Program-made: the position numbers and the translations under genes
Assembly (NCBI GenBank): GCA_963811825.1
Contig: CAWESS010000007.1
Span: 1-64,000, forward strand
Length of the DNA: 64,000 nt
Source of the DNA: Fodinibacter sp963811825
Lineage (GTDB): Bacteria > Actinomycetota > Actinomycetes > Actinomycetales > Dermatophilaceae
Direction: 5' to 3'
In this document: piece after piece, positions 29,268-38,681 of the stretch
Numbering within the stretch: the first letter of the stretch is position 1
Layout: every line of letters begins with the position of its first letter
Notes under the pieces: generated by a model
What the model saw: the letters and a program-made list of their open reading frames with translations, nothing else
The model's database searches: none
Told to the model about the DNA's origin: nothing

Positions 29268-31901
29268 ATGACCGAGCCCCTTTCGCTGTTCCGTGCTGCC
29301 TCCGTGCCGGAGAGGCCGTCCCTGGACGGCCTCGAGGACAAGTGGGCCGCGGTATGGCAGGAGCAGGACACCTACGCCTTCGACCGCGAGGCGGCGCTCG
29401 CCGGCCCCCGCGAGGCGGTGTTCGCCATCGACACCCCGCCGCCGACGGCGTCCGGGTCGCTGCACATGGGGCACGTCTTCAGCTACACCCACACCGACTG
29501 CGTGGCCCGCTACAAGCGGATGGCCGGGTTCAACGTCTTCTACCCCATCGGGTGGGACGACAACGGCCTGCCGACCGAGAAGCGGGTGCAGAACTACTAC
29601 GGCGTGCGCGGCGACGCCGCCCTGCACCACGACCCCGACTTCGTGCCGCCGTTCCGCGGTGACGCCAAGAGCACCAAGGCGGCCGACGAGGTGCCGATCT
29701 CGCGGCAGAACTTCATCGAGCTGTGCGACGAGCTGACGGTCAAGGACGAGGAGGCGTTCGAGTCGCTGTTCCGCCGCATCGGCCACAGCTACGACTGGTC
29801 GATCACGTACCGCACCATCGACGACCACTCGCGGGCCACGGCCCAGCAGGCCTTCCTGCGCAACCTCGCCCGCGGTGAGGCCTACCAGGCCGAGGCGCCC
29901 GGGCTGTGGGACGTCACGTTCCAGACCGCCGTGGCCCAGGCCGAGCTCGAGGCGCGCGACTACCCCGGCCACTACCACCGCATCGCGTTCCACGGCCCGA
30001 ACGGCCCCGTGCACATCGAGACGACCCGCCCCGAGCTGATCCCCAGCTGCGTGGCCCTCATCGCCCACCCCGACGACGAGCGCTACCAGGGACTGTTCGG
30101 CACGACCGTGACGACCCCGTTGTTCGGTGTCGAGGTGCCGGTGCTCGCCCACCGGGGCGCCGAGATGGACAAGGGCGCCGGCATCGCGATGTGCTGCACG
30201 TTCGGCGACCTCACCGACGTCATCTGGTGGCGCGAGCTGCAGCTGCCGACCCGCTCGGTGATCACGCGCAGCGGCCGGCTGCAGACCGAGACCCCGGCGT
30301 GGCTCGAGGGCACCGACCGGCGAGGGCCTCTACGCCGAGCAGCTCGCCGGCAAGACCCCGTTCGGTGCGCGAGCGGCGCTCGTCGACGCCCTGCGGGCCT
30401 CGGGAGACCTCGACGGCGAGCCGACTCCGACCCAGCGCATGGCGAACTTCTACGAGCGCGGCGAGAAGCCGCTCGAGATCGTCACCTCCCGCCAGTGGTA
30501 CATCAGGAACGGCGGCCGCGACGCCGAGCTCAACGCCGCCCTGATCGCGCGCGGCGAGGAGATCGACTTCCACCCCGCGTTCATGCGCAGCCGCTACGCG
30601 AACTGGGTCGAGCGGCCTCAACGGCGACTGGCTCGTCTCCCGCCAGCGCTTCTTCGGCGTGCCGATCCCGGTCTGGTACCCGCTCGACGCCGACGGCGAG
30701 GCCATCTACGACACCCCGATCGTCCCCGAGGAGTCAGCCCTCCCGGTCGACCCGGCGGCCAACCCTCCGGTCGGCTACACCGAGGACCAGCGCGGCGTGC
30801 CCGGTGGCTTCGTCGGCGACCCCGACGTCCTCGACACGTGGGCCACCTCCTCGCTCAGCCCCCAGATCGCGGGTGGGTGGCGCAACGCCGACGGCACCGG
30901 GACCGACCCCCTGTTCGAGAAGGTCTTCCCGATGGACGTGCGCCCGCAGGGCCACGACATCATCCGCACGTGGCTGTTCTCCACCGTCGTGCGCGCCCAC
31001 TTCGAGCACGGCACCGTGCCGTGGACCGACGCCGCGATCAGCGGCTGGATCCTCGACCCCGACCGCAAGAAGATGGCCAAGTCGCGCGGCAACGTCGTCA
31101 CCCCTGAGGACGTCCTCAAGGAGCACAGCGCGGATGCCGTGCGCTACTGGGCGGCCAGCGGTCGCCTCGGCACGGACGCGGCCTACGACACGGGCCAGAT
31201 CAAGGTCGGCCGCCGCCTGGCCATCAAGGTGCTCAACGCGAGCAAGTTCGCGCTGTCGTTCGGGTCGGTGGACGGGGACCTCGCCTCTCAGGTCACCGAG
31301 CCGATCGACCTGTCGCTGCTCGCCGGCCTGCGCGAGGTCGTCGCCAAGGCCACGGCGGGCTACGAGGCCTGGGACTTCACCCGCGCCCTCGAGGTGACCG
31401 AGCAGTGGTTCTGGTCGTTCTGCGACGACTACCTCGAGCTCGTCAAGGACCGCGCCTACGGCGCGCAGGGTGAGCGAGGCCGCGGCATCCGCCCGTGCGA
31501 CGCTGCGCATCGCGCTCGACGTCGTGCTGCGCCTGTTCGCCCCGATCCTCCCCTACGTCACCGAGGAGGTCTGGTCGTGGACCCACGACGGCTCGGTGCA
31601 CCGCACCACGTGGCCGACCGTCGACGAGGTGCCGGCCGGGGGCGACCCCGCGGTGCTCGGGTCCGTCGGCGCGGCCCTGGCCGTCGTGCGCAAGGCGAAG
31701 TCCGAGGCGAAGGTCGGCATGCGCGCCGAGGTGCCGTCGATGACCCTCGTCGGGCCGGATGCCGTGCTCGCTCACGTGCGCAGCGCCGAAGGTGACCTCC
31801 GCGCGGCCGGCAAGCTCACCGGCATCCTCGAGTTCGCTGACGGCGACGAGGTGTCGGCGCGGGACATCGAGCTCGTGGCAGTCGCCAAGCCCACCGCCTG
31901 A
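29268..31901 (+). CDS. valS: Valyl-tRNA synthetase, frameshifted
   Basis: About 876 residues, a class Ia synthetase. The HIGH motif is SLHMGHVFSYTHTD, and the KMSKS motif is KKMAKSRGNVV. ETTRPELIPSCVAL marks the editing domain, WLVSRQRFFGVPIPVWYP the catalytic core, and a Val-type C-terminal coiled region closes it. It charges tRNA-Val. Extra bases near 30320 (before GEGLYAEQL), 30617 (before GLNGDWLVSRQ) and 31470 (before VSEAAASARATLR) break the frame; the codon total is exact with them removed. The ATG at 29268 has GGGAGG nine bases upstream. Because this enzyme is essential and single-copy, true inactivation is unlikely. Confidence 0.95.
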
Positions 31902-31919
31902 GCAACACTCGCGACCTCT

Positions 31920-31976
31920 TGCGATCCACCCACCCCGCTGGCCCGGATCCGGACCGCTTCAGGTGGGCGGATCGCA
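31920..31976. terminator. Bidirectional terminator between convergent genes
   Basis: Arms TGCGATCCACCCACC (31920-31934) and GGTGGGCGGATCGCA (31962-31976) match at 14 of 15 positions and enclose a 27-base loop holding the palindrome CCGGATCCGG. It lies between valS (plus) and the C39-like gene (minus). Confidence 0.65.
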
Positions 31977-31991
31977 CAGTCAGGTCGCGGG

Positions 31992-32665
31992 TCAGGCGGG
32001 GGCGGCACCGGGAGCCACGGCGTACGAGGCGTGCCGCACGGAGCGCAACCCGTTGGGCCGCACCGACGATCCACGGCACGTCCCACCCGCTGAGCCCGAG
32101 CCTGCCCTCGACGACGGCGTCTCGCCGCAGGTGGCTGACCCGCCCGGTGCCGGGGTCGTACACGTCGAGCATCCGGTCGCCGTCACCCGGCAGCACGAGG
32201 ACGACGTGGCGCGGCATCGCGGCGTTGCCCACGTAGAGCAACCGCGGGCTCCCCCTCCGCGACGACGTCGACGAGGGTGTCGAAGGACCCGATGAGGTCG
32301 CCGCGCGAGTCGGTGCGCAGGACGTCGACGGTGTAGAGCGTGCCTCGCCGGGCGGCGCCGTACTCCAGCTCGCGTCGGGCCCCCCACGGCGGCGTCCCGA
32401 AGCGCCGGGGCCAGGGGACGTTGAGGCGACGGCCCCCGGGGAGCAGGCTGTTGGTGCGCTGCATGACGATGCGTTCGTACGCCGCGAAGCGCTCACCCGG
32501 GGTTGACCCTTCCGGTGAGCCCGGTGGGTTGGGGATGCCGGTGCGCACCCAGGACGCGAACTGGGGATCCACGTGCATGCGGGCCACCGTGAGGCACGCA
32601 GACCCGCACGTCACCGGGGACTGTTGCACGGGTCCGGTGTCACCGGCGCGCAGACGATAGGCCAT
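31992..32665 (-). CDS. C39-like (papain-fold) cysteine peptidase-type protein, frameshifted
   Basis: About 223 residues with no signal peptide or membrane helix. VQQSPVTCGSACLTVARM (residues about 13-30) has the Gln...Cys arrangement of C39-like peptidases, PRHVVLVLPGDGD supplies the catalytic-type histidine about 135 residues on, and LDVYDPGTGRVSHL the Asp. These peptidases cleave double-glycine leaders when fused to ABC exporters; free-standing versions are poorly characterised. Two +1 shifts (near 32250 and 32062) break the frame, and the corrected count is exact. The ATG at 32665 is preferred; a GTG lies two codons earlier. No substrate peptide or exporter is nearby. Confidence 0.65.
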
Positions 32666-32713
32666 GACCACGACCCCATCGTGTCCGCGAACGAGCGTTC
32701 GCGCCAGTTCCGG

Positions 32714-33808
32714 TCAGCTCGACGCGCGCTCGATGAGGTCGACCCGCTGGACGATCCCCCGGCCGTCGGTTGCGTTCGGGACGTCAGCCCCGCCGGACAC
32801 ACCGTCCACTGCTGCCGACTGACCGGCATCCGACGGTGCATCGCCCACCGGGTGGCCCAGCTGGCGGAGCAGGAGCCGGGCCATGAGGCGACCCTGGGTC
32901 TCGGTGCGCTGGCGCACCGTCGTCAGGCTCGGCTCGGACAGGCGCGCCAGGTCGATGTCGTCGAAGCCCACGATCGCGACGTCCTCCGGCACCCGACGAC
33001 CGAGCCGGCGGATGACGCTCATCGCGCCCAGCGCCATCAGGTCGGACGCCACGAAGATGCCGTCGATGTCCGGCGCCCGGTCGAGGAGCCGAGCCGCCGC
33101 CTGCTCCCCCGACCGTGTCGTGAAGTTGCCGAACTCGACGCGAGCCTTGCGGAAGTCGCGCCCCATGCCCTGGCGGAAGCCCTCGAGCCGGTCGTGCCCG
33201 GCAGACATGTCCTCGGGCCCGGCGATCGTGGCGATGCGACGACGACCGCGCAGCCGCAGGTGCCGTGCGGCCAGCCGGCCGCCCTCGACGTTGTCGTTGT
33301 CGACGTAGGGGACCTCGACCCTCGGGTCGAGCGGGCGGCCCCCGATGACGACGGGGATGCCGCTCTCGACCAGCTTCTCGGCGAGCCGGTGCCCACCGTG
33401 TTCGGAGATCAGCAGCACGCCGTCGGTGTGCCCCCCGGACAGGTAGCGCGACAGCGAGGAGACCTGGTCGTCCGACTGGGTCATCGACAGGGACAGCTGA
33501 ACCCCGGCGTGGGTGAGCTCGTGGCTGACGCCGCGCACGATCTGGGCGAAGAACGGGTCACCGAAGACCCGGTCGTCGCTCTCGGCCGCGACGAGGGTGA
33601 CGATGTCCGAGCGCCGGGTCATCAGCGCACGGGCAGCAGCGTTCGGCACGTAGTCGAGGTCGTCGACGGCCCGGTTGACGGCCTCGCGCAACGCAGGGTC
33701 CACCGAGAGGGAACCGTTGACGACCCGGGACACCGTTGCCCGCGACACTCCGGCGTGGCGGGCCACCTGCTCGAGCGTCGGCCTGCGCCGCCGAGCCGGC
33801 GTGGTCAT
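32714..33808 (-). CDS. LacI-family transcriptional regulator
   Basis: An intact 364-residue regulator with an N-terminal LacI helix-turn-helix (TLEQVARHAGVSRATVSRVVNGS, residues about 10-32, with hinge helix PNAAARALMTRRS) and a periplasmic-binding-like sensor domain (GVLLISEHGG, VVIGGRPLD, VPYVDNDNVEGGRLAARHL, VAIVGFDDIDLARL). A sugar or sugar derivative is the usual effector. The ATG at 33808 lies one base from the clpX stop on the same strand. No sugar-transport operon is adjacent, so its targets are elsewhere. Confidence 0.92.
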   Translation of the reverse strand: MTTPARRRRPTLEQVARHAGVSRATVSRVVNGSLSVDPALREAVNRAVDDLDYVPNAAARALMTRRSDIVTLVAAESDDRVFGDPFFAQIVRGVSHELTHAGVQLSLSMTQSDDQVSSLSRYLSGGHTDGVLLISEHGGHRLAEKLVESGIPVVIGGRPLDPRVEVPYVDNDNVEGGRLAARHLRLRGRRRIATIAGPEDMSAGHDRLEGFRQGMGRDFRKARVEFGNFTTRSGEQAAARLLDRAPDIDGIFVASDLMALGAMSVIRRLGRRVPEDVAIVGFDDIDLARLSEPSLTTVRQRTETQGRLMARLLLRQLGHPVGDAPSDAGQSAAVDGVSGGADVPNATDGRGIVQRVDLIERASS

Positions 33809-33809
33809 C

Positions 33810-35096
33810 TCAGGCAGAACGCTTTCGGGGGGCGCGCTTGCGGCCGGGGTCGTCGGTGTGGCGCACGATCGTGGGGAGAACGTTCTTGCCCACGACCTCG
33901 CTCGTGATGACGACCTTGGCGATCTCGTCGTCGCTCGGCACGTCGAACATCGTGGGGAGCAGGACCTCCTCCATGATCGCGCGCAGTCCCCGAGCGCCGG
34001 TGCCGCGAGCCAGCGCCTGGTCGGCCACTGCCGCGACGGCATCCTCGGTGAACTCGAGCACGACCCCGTCGATCTCGAACATCTTCTGGTACTGCTTGAT
34101 GAGGGCGTTGCGGGGCTCGGTGAGGATCCGCACGAGCGCGTCGTTGTCGAGCGGCGCCACGGTGGTGATGACCGGCACCCGGCCGATGAACTCGGGGATG
34201 AGCCCGAACTTCATGAGGTCCTCGGGCATGACCTCGTGGATGCTCTGCGCGAGGTCCTTCGGGGTGTGCAGCTCGGAGCCGAAGCCCAGGCCCTTCTTGC
34301 CGTTGCGCGACTCGATGAGCTTCTCGAGCCCGGCGAACGCCCCACCCACGATGAACAGGACGTTCGTCGTGTCGATCTGGATGAACTCCTGGTGGGGGTG
34401 CTTGCGACCACCCTGCGGCGGCACCGACGCGGTCGTGCCCTCGAGGATCTTCAGCAGGGCCTGCTGCACCCCTTCGCCGGAGACGTCCCGGGTGATGCTC
34501 GGGTTCTCGGACTTGCGGGCGATCTTGTCGACCTCGTCGATGTAGATGATGCCCGTCTCGGCCTTCTTGACGTCGTAGTCGGCGGCCTGGATGAGCTTGA
34601 GGAGGATGTTCTCGACGTCCTCACCGACGTAGCCGGCCTCGGTCAGGGCCGTCGCGTCGGCGATGGCGAACGGGACGTTGAGCATCTTGGCCAGCGTCTG
34701 TGCCAGGTAGGTCTTGCCGCAGCCGGTGGGGCCGATGAGCAGGATGTTCGACTTGGAGATGTCGACGTGGTCGGGGTCCTTCTTGCCCAGCGCCGACTCG
34801 CCCGCCTGGATGCGCTTGTAGTGGTTGTAGACCGCCACGGCCAGGGCCTTCTTCGCGACGTCCTGGCCGATGACGTACTGCTCGAGGAAGTCGAAGATCT
34901 CGCGGGGCTTGGGCAGGTCGTCGAGCCCGAGCTCGCTGGACTCCGCCAGCTCTTCCTCGATGATCTCGTTGCACAGGTCGATGCACTCGTCACAGATGTA
35001 GACGCCCGGCCCCGCGATGAGCTTCTTGACCTGCTTCTGGGACTTGCCGCAGAAGGAACACTTCAGCAGGTCACCCGACTCTCCGACACGTGCCAC
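33810..35096 (-). CDS. clpX: ATP-dependent Clp protease ATP-binding subunit ClpX
   Basis: An intact 428-residue AAA+ unfoldase. The N-terminal zinc-binding domain has CSFC and CDECIDLC (residues about 13-40), Walker A is GPTGCGKTYLAQTLA, Walker B IIYIDEVDKIA, and the IGF-type loop for ClpP docking lies in LIESRNGKKGLGFGSE. It unfolds tagged proteins and feeds them to ClpP1P2. The GTG at 35096 has GGAAGGG upstream. A ClgR-like box (35202-35212) lies about 105 bases upstream and a hairpin terminator separates it from clpP2, so clpX probably has its own promoter. Confidence 0.97.
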   Translation of the reverse strand: MARVGESGDLLKCSFCGKSQKQVKKLIAGPGVYICDECIDLCNEIIEEELAESSELGLDDLPKPREIFDFLEQYVIGQDVAKKALAVAVYNHYKRIQAGESALGKKDPDHVDISKSNILLIGPTGCGKTYLAQTLAKMLNVPFAIADATALTEAGYVGEDVENILLKLIQAADYDVKKAETGIIYIDEVDKIARKSENPSITRDVSGEGVQQALLKILEGTTASVPPQGGRKHPHQEFIQIDTTNVLFIVGGAFAGLEKLIESRNGKKGLGFGSELHTPKDLAQSIHEVMPEDLMKFGLIPEFIGRVPVITTVAPLDNDALVRILTEPRNALIKQYQKMFEIDGVVLEFTEDAVAAVADQALARGTGARGLRAIMEEVLLPTMFDVPSDDEIAKVVITSEVVGKNVLPTIVRHTDDPGRKRAPRKRSA

Positions 35097-35201
35097 GAAT
35101 GGACCCTTCCTTCTGCTGGTGACGACGGGCCCGACGCTACCCGCCGGGGCCGACCACTGCACCCATTGAAACCCCCACGCGCCGCGCGAGTCTGTCCTTT
35201 C

Positions 35202-35212
35202 CGCTGTCAGCG
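35202..35212 (-). promoter_or_regulatory. Candidate ClgR operator upstream of clpX
   Basis: On the minus strand CGCTGACAGCG fits the ClgR consensus CGCYNANRGCG at every defined position. ClgR activates clp genes in Corynebacterium, Streptomyces and Mycobacterium. The site is about 105 bases before the clpX start. No clgR gene lies in the window; the match is by eye. Confidence 0.6.
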
Positions 35213-35240
35213 CAACCTGCTCAGGGTGCGTTCCCACACA

Positions 35241-35277
35241 CGGATGCCGTCCGCTCACGGTGAGCGGACGGCATCCG
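35241..35277 (-). terminator. Hairpin terminator after clpP2
   Basis: CGGATGCCGTCCGCTCAC (35241-35258) and its exact reverse complement (35260-35277) form an 18-bp arm pair around a one-base centre, in practice about 16 bp with a small loop. It follows the clpP2 stop and precedes the clpX promoter region. The arms contain the GGATGCCG octamer that is frequent across the window. Confidence 0.75.
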
Positions 35278-35313
35278 GGGCGTGGGTCGAGAACCCGCCA
35301 GGCTGCGTCGTTC

Positions 35314-35958
35314 TCAGACGGTGTTCTTGCGCGAGGCGAGCACCTCGTCGATGAGGCCGTACTCCTTGGCCGCGGCGGCCGACAGGATCTTGTCGCGCTC
35401 GATGTCCTTGCGGACGAGCTCGACGTCGCGGCCCGCGTGGTGGGCGATGGTGTCCTCGAGCCACCCGCGCATGCGGATGATCTCGTTGGCCTGGATCTCG
35501 AGGTCGGAGGCCATGCCGCCGGTGCCCTCGATGGCCGGCTGGTGGATGAGCACCCGGGCGTTCGGCAGGGCGAACCGCTTGCCCTTGGCGCCCGCACCGA
35601 GCAGCACCGCGGCCGCCGAGGCGGCCTGCCCGATGACGAACGTCTGCACGTCGGGGCGGATGTACTGCATCGTGTCGTAGATCGCGGTCATCGCCGTGAA
35701 CGAGCCACCGGGGCTGTTGATGTACATGAGGATGTCGCGGTCGGGGTCCTGGGACTCCAGCACGATGAGCTGGGCGATGACGTCGTCGGCAGAGGCGTCG
35801 TCGACCTGCACGCCGAGGAAGATGATGCGGTCCTCGAAGAGCTTGGTGTAGGGGTCGAGGCGCTTCATGCCGTAGGAGGTGCGCTCCTCGAACTGCGGCA
35901 GGATGTAGCGGCTGGAGGGGCCGGGCACGTGGAGGCGGCTGGTCAGGTGTGCGTTCAT
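35314..35958 (-). CDS. clpP2: ATP-dependent Clp protease proteolytic subunit ClpP2
   Basis: An intact 214-residue serine protease subunit. The active-site serine is in FVIGQAASAAAVLLGAG and the catalytic histidine in VLIHQPAIEG, with YINSPGGSFTAMTAIYDTM before them; the aspartate lies in the C-terminal DIERDKILSAAAAKEYGLIDEV. It forms the ClpP1P2 double ring with ClpP1, as in mycobacteria. The ATG at 35958 follows the clpP1 stop by 29 bases, and the two are co-transcribed. Confidence 0.96.
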   Translation of the reverse strand: MNAHLTSRLHVPGPSSRYILPQFEERTSYGMKRLDPYTKLFEDRIIFLGVQVDDASADDVIAQLIVLESQDPDRDILMYINSPGGSFTAMTAIYDTMQYIRPDVQTFVIGQAASAAAVLLGAGAKGKRFALPNARVLIHQPAIEGTGGMASDLEIQANEIIRMRGWLEDTIAHHAGRDVELVRKDIERDKILSAAAAKEYGLIDEVLASRKNTV

Positions 35959-35987
35959 GTCTGTTCCTCGCGTCGTCTCGGCCGTGG

Positions 35988-36611
35988 TCAGGGGGTCACG
36001 GGGTTGTCGACCCCGGGACCAGCCATGGTCGCCTTGGTGATGACCTGGTCGACGAAGCCGTACTCCTTGGCCTCCTCGGCGGTGAACCACCGGTCGCGGT
36101 CGGAGTCCATCTCGATCTGGTCGATGCTCTGCCCCGTGTGCCGGGCGATGAGCTCGGCCATCTGCTTCTTGATGTGCAGCAGCTGCTCGGCCTGGATCTT
36201 GATGTCGGATGCCGTGCCGCCGATGCCGCCGCTGGGCTGGTGCATCATGACCCGCGCGTGCGGGGTGGCGTAGCGCTTGCCCGGCTCGCCGGCCGACAGC
36301 AGGAACTGGCCCATGGAGGCGGCCATGCCCATCGCCACGGTCGCGACGTCGTTGGGGATCCACTGCATGACGTCGAAGATCGCCATGCCCGCGGTGACGG
36401 AGCCACCCGGGGAGTTGATGTAGAGCCAGATGTCCTTGGTGGGGTCCTCGGCGGCGAGCAGGAGCATCTGGGCACAGATCGCGTTCGCGTTGTCGTCGCG
36501 CACGTCGGACCCGAGGAAGATGATCCGCTCCTTGAGGAGACGGTTGTAGATGTGGTCGTCCAGCCCGGCCTGGGGGCCCGGGCCGGCGGCGACGATCTCG
36601 GTGCTGGTCAC
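35988..36611 (-). CDS. clpP1: ATP-dependent Clp protease proteolytic subunit ClpP1
   Basis: An intact 207-residue ClpP. The active serine is in AMGMAASMGQFLLSAG, the histidine in VMMHQPSGGIGG, and the aspartate lies in DSDRDRWFTAEEAKEYGFVD. YINSPGGSVTAGMAIFD binds substrate. It pairs with ClpP2 in a mixed ring. The start is GTG with GGAG upstream. In most actinobacteria tig lies directly upstream; here 3.2 kb of other genes intervene. A degenerate ClgR-like sequence near 36700 is too weak to call. Confidence 0.96.
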   Translation of the reverse strand: MTSTEIVAAGPGPQAGLDDHIYNRLLKERIIFLGSDVRDDNANAICAQMLLLAAEDPTKDIWLYINSPGGSVTAGMAIFDVMQWIPNDVATVAMGMAASMGQFLLSAGEPGKRYATPHARVMMHQPSGGIGGTASDIKIQAEQLLHIKKQMAELIARHTGQSIDQIEMDSDRDRWFTAEEAKEYGFVDQVITKATMAGPGVDNPVTP

Positions 36612-36733
36612 GCTGGAGTCGCTCCTCGTCAGATCGGGTGCTGCTTGTCAGTGACCCTAACGCCGGACCTCGGCGCCGCACTCCCCGGTCCGCCTCGTGT
36701 TCGCCGTGAGCACAACGCCGGATGCCGGGCACG

Positions 36734-36770
36734 CCCGTGGGGGCGGAGCCTTCGGCTCCGCCCCCACGGG
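36734..36770 (-). terminator. Strong hairpin terminator
   Basis: CCCGTGGGGGCGGAGCC (36734-36750) pairs perfectly with the 17 bases at 36754-36770 around a TTC loop. It lies after the SHOCT gene stop and before clpP1, both on the minus strand, so it should insulate the clp genes from upstream transcription. Confidence 0.85.
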
Positions 36771-36795
36771 TGGATGGTGCGTGGTGCGTGGTGCG

Positions 36796-37194
36796 TCAGG
36801 CGAGCGCCTTGGCCTTGAGGGCCTCGAACTCGCTCTGCGTGATCGCGCCGGAGTCGAGGAGGGACTTGGCGCCAGAGATCTGGTCGGCAGGTGACGTCGC
36901 GCTGCTGGCCGCGACCTCCTTGATGTACTTCTCCTGCTGGACCTGTGCATTGGCGATGGCCCGCATCTGGCGCTCACCCATGCTCTTGCCACGGGCAATG
37001 AGGTAGATCAGCGCACCGAGCCACGGCACGAAGATCATCAGGGCCGCCCAACCCGCCTTGCCCCAGCCGCTCAGCGTGGAGTCGCTGAACAGGTCGAAGA
37101 TGCACCGGAACCAGATCATGATCGCGGAGATCCAGATGAAGATCCAGAAGCTCCAGACGAGGATCTCCCAGAAGTTGTTCGGGCTTGTGTCCAT
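36796..37194 (-). CDS. PLDc_N/SHOCT-domain membrane protein
   Basis: A 132-residue protein with two N-terminal transmembrane helices (FWEILVWSFWIFIWISAIMI; KAGWAALMIFVPWLGALIYLIA), together matching the phospholipase-D-nuclease N-terminal (PLDc_N) family, and a C-terminal SHOCT motif (ISGAKSLLDSGAITQSEFEALKAKAL). Many such small proteins occur in actinobacteria; the function is unknown. The ATG at 37194 starts a monocistronic unit bounded by the terminator at 36734-36770. The intergenic region upstream (37195-37318) holds a small inverted repeat, GTGGCC-CTTC-GGCCAC, and otherwise nothing I can assign. Confidence 0.8.
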   Translation of the reverse strand: MDTSPNNFWEILVWSFWIFIWISAIMIWFRCIFDLFSDSTLSGWGKAGWAALMIFVPWLGALIYLIARGKSMGERQMRAIANAQVQQEKYIKEVAASSATSPADQISGAKSLLDSGAITQSEFEALKAKALA

Positions 37195-37318
37195 GGACGA
37201 AGTGCCTTTCGAAGAGTTGGTGTGTGGCCCTTCGGCCACAGTCGGCGCGGGCCAACCGACCTAGTGTTTCATCGTTGACGAAGAAACAATAAACCGGCTC
37301 CCCCGTTTGGGGTGACGG

Positions 37319-38536
37319 TCAGGTAACGGTGCGTGCCGGCTCGCGCACGGCGGGCACCACCGACAGCGCCAGCAGCGCGAGGAGCCCGACGACGACGAGC
37401 GAGCGCAGCACGCCCACACTGTCGCCGAGCAGGCCGAGCACCGGCGGGCCGGCGATGAAGGCGAGGTAGCCGATGGTCGCGACGACCGACATCCGCGCCG
37501 CTGCTCGGGCGGGGTCGTCGGCCGAGGCGCTCATTCCCACGGGGAAGCCGAGCGCCGCGCCGACGCCCCAGACGGCCGTGCCGATGAAGGCGAGCCAGGC
37601 GCTGCCGAAGATCACCATGGCCGCACCCACCGCCGCCAGGGCGAAGCTGACGCGCAGCACCGGCACCCGACCGTGGCGGTCGAGCAGTCGGGTGCCCACG
37701 AGGCGCCCGACGGTCATCGCCGTGAGGAAGGTCGCGAACGCCAGCACGCCGGCCCAGGCAGGAACGCCGTGGCCCTCGACGAAGGCGACGGCGAGCCAGT
37801 CGTTGGCCGTGCCCTCGGTGAACGCCGCCGCGAAGACGACGACACCGATGAGCAGGGTGCGCGGCTCGAGCCAGGCAGAACGGTGGCGCCCGCGGTCAGC
37901 CCGGGCCTGCTCGTGGTGCTCGGCGGTGCGCGGCAGGAAGCGCGGCAGCGCCCACCACGAGAGGAGGGCCGTCACGACGGCGGCGCCGATGAAGTGGACC
38001 GTGAGGGGGACGCCGGCCCACGACATGCCCGCGCCGATGAGCGCCGAGCCCACCGTGCCGCCACTGAACGCCGCGTGGAAGTGCGGCATGACCGAGGTGC
38101 CGAGGTTCCGCTCGACGTCGGCCCCCTCGAGGTTCATCGAGACGTCCCACACACCCACGCCGAGCCCGACGAAGAACAGCCCGGCAGCCACCGCCGCGCG
38201 CGGGCCCTGGGCGTCGACGACCACGCCCACGGCGAGGAGCCCGGCAAGCGCGACCGCGGTTCCCAGCGCAACGGCCCGGGTCGCCCCGATCCGCTGTGAG
38301 ATCCGACCGGCCAGCGGCAGCCCGGTCACCGAGCCCACACTCGCCGCGAACAGGGTCATGCCCAGCTCGCCGGCGCTCAGCCCGAGGGCCTCCTTGGTGT
38401 CGGCGATGCGCGACGCCCAGGAGGCGAACACCAGACCGGCGAGGGCGAACGTCACGAAGACGGCGGTCCTCGCCGTGACCACGCGCTCACGATCGATGTG
38501 CTGCGTGGTGGGGGCGGCGTCAGGCATGGCGGACAA
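37319..38536 (-). CDS. MFS transporter
   Basis: An intact 405-residue major-facilitator protein with twelve predicted helices; the A-like motif reads GRISQRIGATRAVALG after helix 2, and RLVGTRLLDRHGRVPVL is the counterpart in the second half. It resembles the YbjJ/FucP-like group without a clear substrate. The TTG at 38536 is preceded by GGAAAG at good spacing; an ATG at 38527 is the alternative. It is divergent from the LacI gene at 38682, and the palindromic operator between them suggests this is the regulated transporter, probably for a sugar or related compound. Confidence 0.85.
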   Translation of the reverse strand: MSAMPDAAPTTQHIDRERVVTARTAVFVTFALAGLVFASWASRIADTKEALGLSAGELGMTLFAASVGSVTGLPLAGRISQRIGATRAVALGTAVALAGLLAVGVVVDAQGPRAAVAAGLFFVGLGVGVWDVSMNLEGADVERNLGTSVMPHFHAAFSGGTVGSALIGAGMSWAGVPLTVHFIGAAVVTALLSWWALPRFLPRTAEHHEQARADRGRHRSAWLEPRTLLIGVVVFAAAFTEGTANDWLAVAFVEGHGVPAWAGVLAFATFLTAMTVGRLVGTRLLDRHGRVPVLRVSFALAAVGAAMVIFGSAWLAFIGTAVWGVGAALGFPVGMSASADDPARAAARMSVVATIGYLAFIAGPPVLGLLGDSVGVLRSLVVVGLLALLALSVVPAVREPARTVT

Positions 38537-38642
38537 CGGGCTTTCCTTCGGTTCGTGCGGGTGAGCGGCAGGTCAGTCGGCACGGTGGAGTGCGGAAGTG
38601 GTCGCCATAGCCACCACTCCGCACTCAAGCGGGGTCAGGGTC

Positions 38643-38666
38643 GAATCGATTCGATCGAATCGATTC
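38643..38666. promoter_or_regulatory. Tandem palindromic LacI-type operator
   Basis: A perfect 24-bp palindrome made of two GAATCGATTC decamers (38643-38652 and 38657-38666) joined by GATC. Each decamer is itself a palindrome with the central CG typical of LacI-family operators. It lies 15 bases before the LacI start, in the shared region with the divergent MFS gene, so it likely serves both. Confidence 0.8.
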
Positions 38667-38681
38667 GATATTGTGTCTCGC

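Noticed and set aside
36690..36712. Possible ClgR box before clpP1 (TTCGCCGTGAGCACAA)
   Set aside because: Two mismatches in the conserved palindrome core; too weak without experimental support.
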